DNA of 64,000 bases. Origin: Amphibalanus amphitrite. Its lineage: Eukaryota > Arthropoda > Thecostraca > Balanomorpha > Balanidae. Under the pieces are notes generated by a model. The model searched no databases, was not told the DNA's origin, and saw only the letters and a program-made list of their open reading frames with translations. A program made the translations under genes and the position numbers. Location of the stretch: assembly GCF_019059575.1 (NCBI RefSeq), contig NW_024881569.1:1054001-1118000 (forward strand), written 5' to 3'. The number at the start of each line of letters is the position of its first letter. The stretch's first letter is position 1. Below are positions 59,850 through 64,000 of the stretch, piece by piece.

Positions 59850-61233
59850 CGGCCGCCCCTGCCGGTTTGACCTCCGCTGCTTCCGGACGGATGTGTTCCA
59901 AGGTCTGCTTTCCAGAGCCCGGTGCTTGCAGCCGGTGTGCTGGAGCAGCTGAGTGGCGTACAGTGGAAAGACTACCGAGTACCGAAGCCTGCCGATTTTT
60001 GTGTGACTTCGCTGGGGCATGAACCTTGTAACTGAAACTTGTTTCAAGGCTGAAACAGACCCTTTCCGCGTCCAGGAAATCGCATGCGAGAGCCTATTCA
60101 AATACATTGTAATTCTTCTCGCATCAATCGCTTGCGGGGGGTGCGTGCGATTGACGCGGGCGTGCTTCCATGTATTTGAATAGGCTCTCGCATGCGATTT
60201 CCTGACTGCGGAAAGAGTCTGTTTCAGGCTTCAGTGAGACGCCTTGGATCTGTTGTGGGAATCCGGAACAGCCCGGTCTCTCTGGGTCACGAAGACTGCC
60301 TCTACCATCGTCGATATCAGTAAGCTGACTAGTCCGTCCATTGCAAATGAGTGATAGTTCAATTCGCGAGATGTGTACTGATGCAGTGAGTATTGACTGG
60401 TCATGCTGGTGTCGATTTTCGTGATACATTTCTAGTCACTTCAACATTGCACTACTCGAATGTTTTTTTTTTTTCTTCGTTTTTGTCTGAGTGCTGATTT
60501 GTGGATTGAAAGACATGTTGCAGCGCTGTAAGGACGATCTCAGTCGAGGAACGGAAATGTACAATAACGTGCATATCAAAAGTCGAGGTCTTTTGATAGC
60601 TCTGGCGAGTCCAAGGGCGCAGCTGCGTTGGATGCTGGCCCTGCCCGTGTTATGATAACTGTAACAAGTTGTGTTTCAGGAATCCGCTAGATGAGTGCAA
60701 AAGGACCATTGAAATCCATGTGAAAACCAAAATCCAAGCAGTTCTGAATTTAGTAATTGTTCAGAGTTTCCCCAAGCGCAGCACCTGAAACGCAGCCTCT
60801 CTGGATTCGCCAATGACCTGAGACCTGTCGCTGACTGATCGCCTCCATTTGGTTCAGCAGGCAAAAGTCGTGTGATATTTCGATGAATAGACACGCACTT
60901 GGCCACTTTTCCGTAATCAATGCCGTTTACCGTTTCACTGTCGCATTCCTACATGTGTGCGGGTCAACCCACATAACCACTTCTCGTACAAGTGTACAGG
61001 CTTCACACAATTTATTTCTGTGTAAATACAATACTCAGAATACTGAATACACTTTTTCATTGGCCATTGCTGAGGTAAATGTTTGGTGGTGATGTGAAGG
61101 CATTGCGCATGCGTTTTACGTGATTTTTGAGTGATTAAGTTTTTCAGCAGCATTGGATCACTGCAGCTCCAGCAGCATCCGGGATGATAGTTGCATCTGC
61201 GTTGTGCTGCCACAAAACGGTCGCTGTGTGCCA
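59850..61233. other. TMEM218 3' flank with a foldback; no secure gene
   Basis: Presumed 3' UTR and downstream DNA. No clear polyadenylation signal was found. The foldback at 60047-60230 is listed separately. Confidence 0.45.
60047..60230. repeat. Foldback repeat with 61-bp arms
   Basis: Arms 60047-60107 and 60170-60230 are near-perfect reverse complements, including CGCATGCGAGAGCCTATTC. The 62-bp spacer has its own smaller stem (ATCAATCGC paired with GCGATTGAC). It is MITE-like or a long hairpin in the TMEM218 3' region. Confidence 0.8.
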
Positions 61234-61419
61234 TGTGGACAATTACTAAGCTCCATCAGAAGTTCGCCTCAGCGATGGGCGCCTACCGCCCGAAATTCCT
61301 TGCCACTGGCGGTCTCGGGGGAAGGGTGCAGACTGCAGAGACCGGCATGTCACGCCCCGATTTGTATATGTACGGACCTGAGTGCATGACCAGCAATGGA
61401 CAGCGAGATGGTTCATGAT
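61234..61419 (+). CDS. Possible small ORF of unknown function
   Basis: Starts MWTITKLHQKFASAMGAYRP, later TGGLGGRVQTAETGMSRPDL, about 61 codons, with mixed GC-rich third positions as in real exons. No domain is recognised, and its end overlaps a perfect palindrome. It may be chance. Confidence 0.2.
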
Positions 61420-61464
61420 GGTTCATGGGTGCGGCACCCATGAACCATCATGAACCATCTCGCT
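61402..61464. repeat. Perfect 31-bp inverted repeat with a 1-base loop
   Basis: Arms 61402-61432 and 61434-61464 are exact reverse complements (AGCGAGATGGTTCATGATGG onward); the arm itself contains a tandem GGTTCATGAT repeat. A run of about 16 C follows at 61500-61516. Confidence 0.95.
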
Positions 61465-61699
61465 CAGTTGGCCAAGCCACTGGCGTTTGGGAACCGCGTT
61501 CCCCCCCCCCCCCCCCATTTCAGCCACCCCGTCCAGGGCCGTCGGTGCCATTTGGTCTTAGCGGCTGATCAGTGATCGAGCGCTAGGTTGGAGTCGCCCT
61601 AAGGCAATCAGCCAGCAGCCAGGAGCTTATTGAGTGTTGCATTGTACATGTTCGTCTCACCCAATGTTCTATCCCACCCTACTTTCCGCATGTCCGTCA

Positions 61700-64000
61700 A
61701 GACAGCCCATATTCAGCCCAGATTCAGCCCGGATTCAGCCCAGATTCGGGACACCTCCGATCAAGCTGAAACTCGCACACAATGTAGGCCATGACATGCC
61801 CAATCCACAGTCCAAGTCATTCGGTGGCACTCCCAGCCGTTTGACCTACAGAGGTCAGCAAAGGTCACGTGGCCCAAATTTGCACAGCAGATTGTGGCCC
61901 ACCCAGTAGAGCTAGAGCGCTAAAAATGGCACCAATCGACTCGCCAGCATCTAATCTTACTTTCCCAACACTCATTTGACCTCTCAAGGTCATGCGATGA
62001 CCTAAGGTCATTTGTGGGCTATGTCGAAAATACATTTGCACAGCAGTTTTCGAGTAGATGGATTGACCGAATTCCAAATCAAAGCACATCATCGGGTAGC
62101 CCATAGGCCGTAGTAACTTTCCTTGAAAACCGCTTTTCGATATGTGACCCCGTTTGACCTCGGCAGGTCAAAATGTGCAAATAATCGACACTCAATACGT
62201 CGCAGCCCGGATTCAGCCCAGATTCGGGACACCTCCGATCAAGCTGAAACTCGCACACAATGTAGGCCATGACATGCCCAATCCACAGTCCAAGTCATTC
62301 GGTGGCACTCCCAGCCGTTTGACCTACAGAGGTCAGCAAAGGTCACGTGGCCCAAATTTGCACAGCAGATTGTGGCCCACCCAGTAGAGCTAGAGCGCTA
62401 AAAATGGCACCAATCGACTCGCCAGCATCTAATCTTACTTTCCCAACACTCATTTGACCTCTCAAGGTCATGCGATGACCTAAGGTCATTTGTGGGCTAT
62501 GTCGAAAATACACTTGCACAGCAGTTTTCGAGTAGATGGATTGACCGAATTCCAAATCAAAGCACATCATCGGGTAGCCCATAGGCCGTAGTAACTTTCC
62601 TTGAAAACCGCTTTTCGATATGTGACCCCGTTTGACCTCGGCAGGTCAAAATGTGCAAATAATCGACACTCAATACGTCGCAGCCCGGATTCAGCCCAGA
62701 TTCGGGACACCTCCGATCCAGCTGAAACTCGCTCACAATGTAGGCCAAGACATGCCCAATCCACAGTCCAAGTCATTCGGTGGCACTCCGAGCCGTTTGA
62801 CCTACAGAGGTCAGCAAAGGTCACGTGGCCCAAATTTGCACAGCAGATTGTGGCCCACCCAGTAGAGCTAGAGCGCTAAAAATGGCACCAATCGACTCGC
62901 CAGCATCTAATCTTACTTTCCCAACACTCATTTGACCTCTCAAGGTCATGCGATGACCTAAGGTCATTTGTGGGCTATGTCGAAAATACACTTGCACAGC
63001 AGTTTTCGAGTAGATGGATTGACCGAATTCCAAATCAAAGCACATCATCGGGTAGCCCATAGGCCGTAGTAACTTTCCTTGAAAACCGCTTTTCGATATG
63101 TGACCCCGTTTGACCTCGGCAGGTCAAAATGTGCAAATAATCGACACTCAATACGTCTCAGCCCGGATTCAGCCCAGATTCGGGACACCTCCGATCAAGC
63201 TGAAACTCGCACACAATGTAGGCCATGACATGCCCAATCCACAGTCCAAGTCATTCGGTGGCACTCCCAGCCGTTTGACCTACAGAGGTCAGCAAAGGTC
63301 ACGTGGCCCAAATTTGCACAGCAGATTGTGGCCCACCCAGTAGAGCTAGAGCGCTAAAAATGGCACCAATCGATTCGCCAGCATCTAATCTTACTTTCCC
63401 AACACTCATTTGACCTCTCAAGGTCATGCGATGACCTAAGGTCATTTGTGGGCTATGTCGAAAATACACTTGCACAGCAGTTTTCGAGTAGATGGATTGA
63501 CCGAATTCCAAATCAGAGCACATCATCGGGTAGCCCATAGGCCGTAGTAACTTTCCTTGTAACCGCTTTTCGATATGTGACCCCGTTTGACCTCGGCAGG
63601 TCAAAATGTGCAAATAATCGACACTCAATACGTCGCAGCCCGGATTCAGCCCAGATTCGGGACACCTCCGATCAAGCTGAAACTCGCACACAATGTAGGC
63701 CATGACATGCCCAATTTACAGTCCAAGTCATTCGGTGGCACTCCCAGCCGTTTGACCTACAGAGGTCAGCAAAGGTCACGTGGCCCAAATTTGCACAGCA
63801 GATTGTGGCCCACCCAGTAGAGCTAGAGCGCTAAAAATGGCACCAATCGACTCGCCAGCAGCTAATCTTACTTTCCCAACACTCATTTGACCTCTCAAGG
63901 TCATGCGATGACCTAAGGTCATTTGTGGGCTATGTCGAAAATACACTTGCACAGCAGTTTTCGAGTAGATGGATTGACCGAATTCCAAATCAAAGCACAT
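61700..64000. repeat. Satellite array, unit about 477-478 bp, running off the window
   Basis: About 4.8 copies are visible. The segment GGATTCAGCCCAGATTCGGG recurs at spacings of 477-478 bp (about 61731, 62208, 62686, 63164, 63641). Copies differ by only a few bases. Frames of 63-134 codons repeat with the unit and are not genes. Each unit holds nine AGGTCA/TGACCT half-sites. Confidence 0.95.

Noticed and set aside
61634-64000. Repeated 63-134-codon ORFs in both directions
   Set aside because: They recur with the 477-bp satellite unit and have no coding signature.

Overview
The window is animal nuclear DNA. It has spliced genes with GT-AG introns, long pure CT/GA microsatellites and many non-coding repeats. 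The main gene is a sidestep-family guidance receptor, a family best known from arthropods. With the DNA transposon types present, this suggests an arthropod, possibly a crustacean (inference; the species cannot be named).

Layout. (1) 1-5.1 kb: mostly anonymous sequence, with a tRNA-like SINE head (about 1.54-1.61 kb) and an intact LINE-1 ORF1-type reading frame (3053-3889, minus). (2) 5.1-33.0 kb, minus strand: one large gene that I could rebuild exon by exon. Fifteen exons join in phase, from a signal peptide at 32975 to a cytoplasmic exon ending at 7926. They encode five Ig domains, one fibronectin type III domain, one membrane helix and a tail. The domain order and landmark motifs are those of Sidestep proteins, the neuronal and muscle surface receptors for Beat ligands. 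The 3' end is unresolved; one candidate exon lies at 5138-5206. (3) 33-45.7 kb: no convincing gene. It holds a TTAA-flanked G-rich element, a pair of nested DNA transposons (36427-39427) whose inner member carries a broken hAT-like transposase, and a 0.5 kb MITE. (4) 45.8-48.9 kb: a piggyBac element with all three catalytic aspartates but with its C-terminal cysteine-rich domain out of frame. (5) 48.9-55.6 kb: two more TTAA-type G-rich elements, minisatellites, a retrotransposon tail inserted in one of them, and a 110-bp-armed foldback. (6) 59.15-59.85 kb, plus strand: the two coding exons of TMEM218, a small ciliary transition-zone membrane protein. (7) 61.7-64 kb: a nearly homogeneous satellite with a unit of about 477 bp, running off the window.

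The host genes (Sidestep-like receptor and TMEM218) have no evident functional link. The most unusual content is repetitive. A family of four TTAA-type elements carries, at both ends, a G-run/core/C-run hairpin whose core is private to each copy but matched between its two ends. AGGTCA half-sites fill several unrelated repeat families, including the satellite, where most pairs have a fixed 4-bp spacing. Tandem arrays abut or are built from the splice sites of several exons of the receptor gene.
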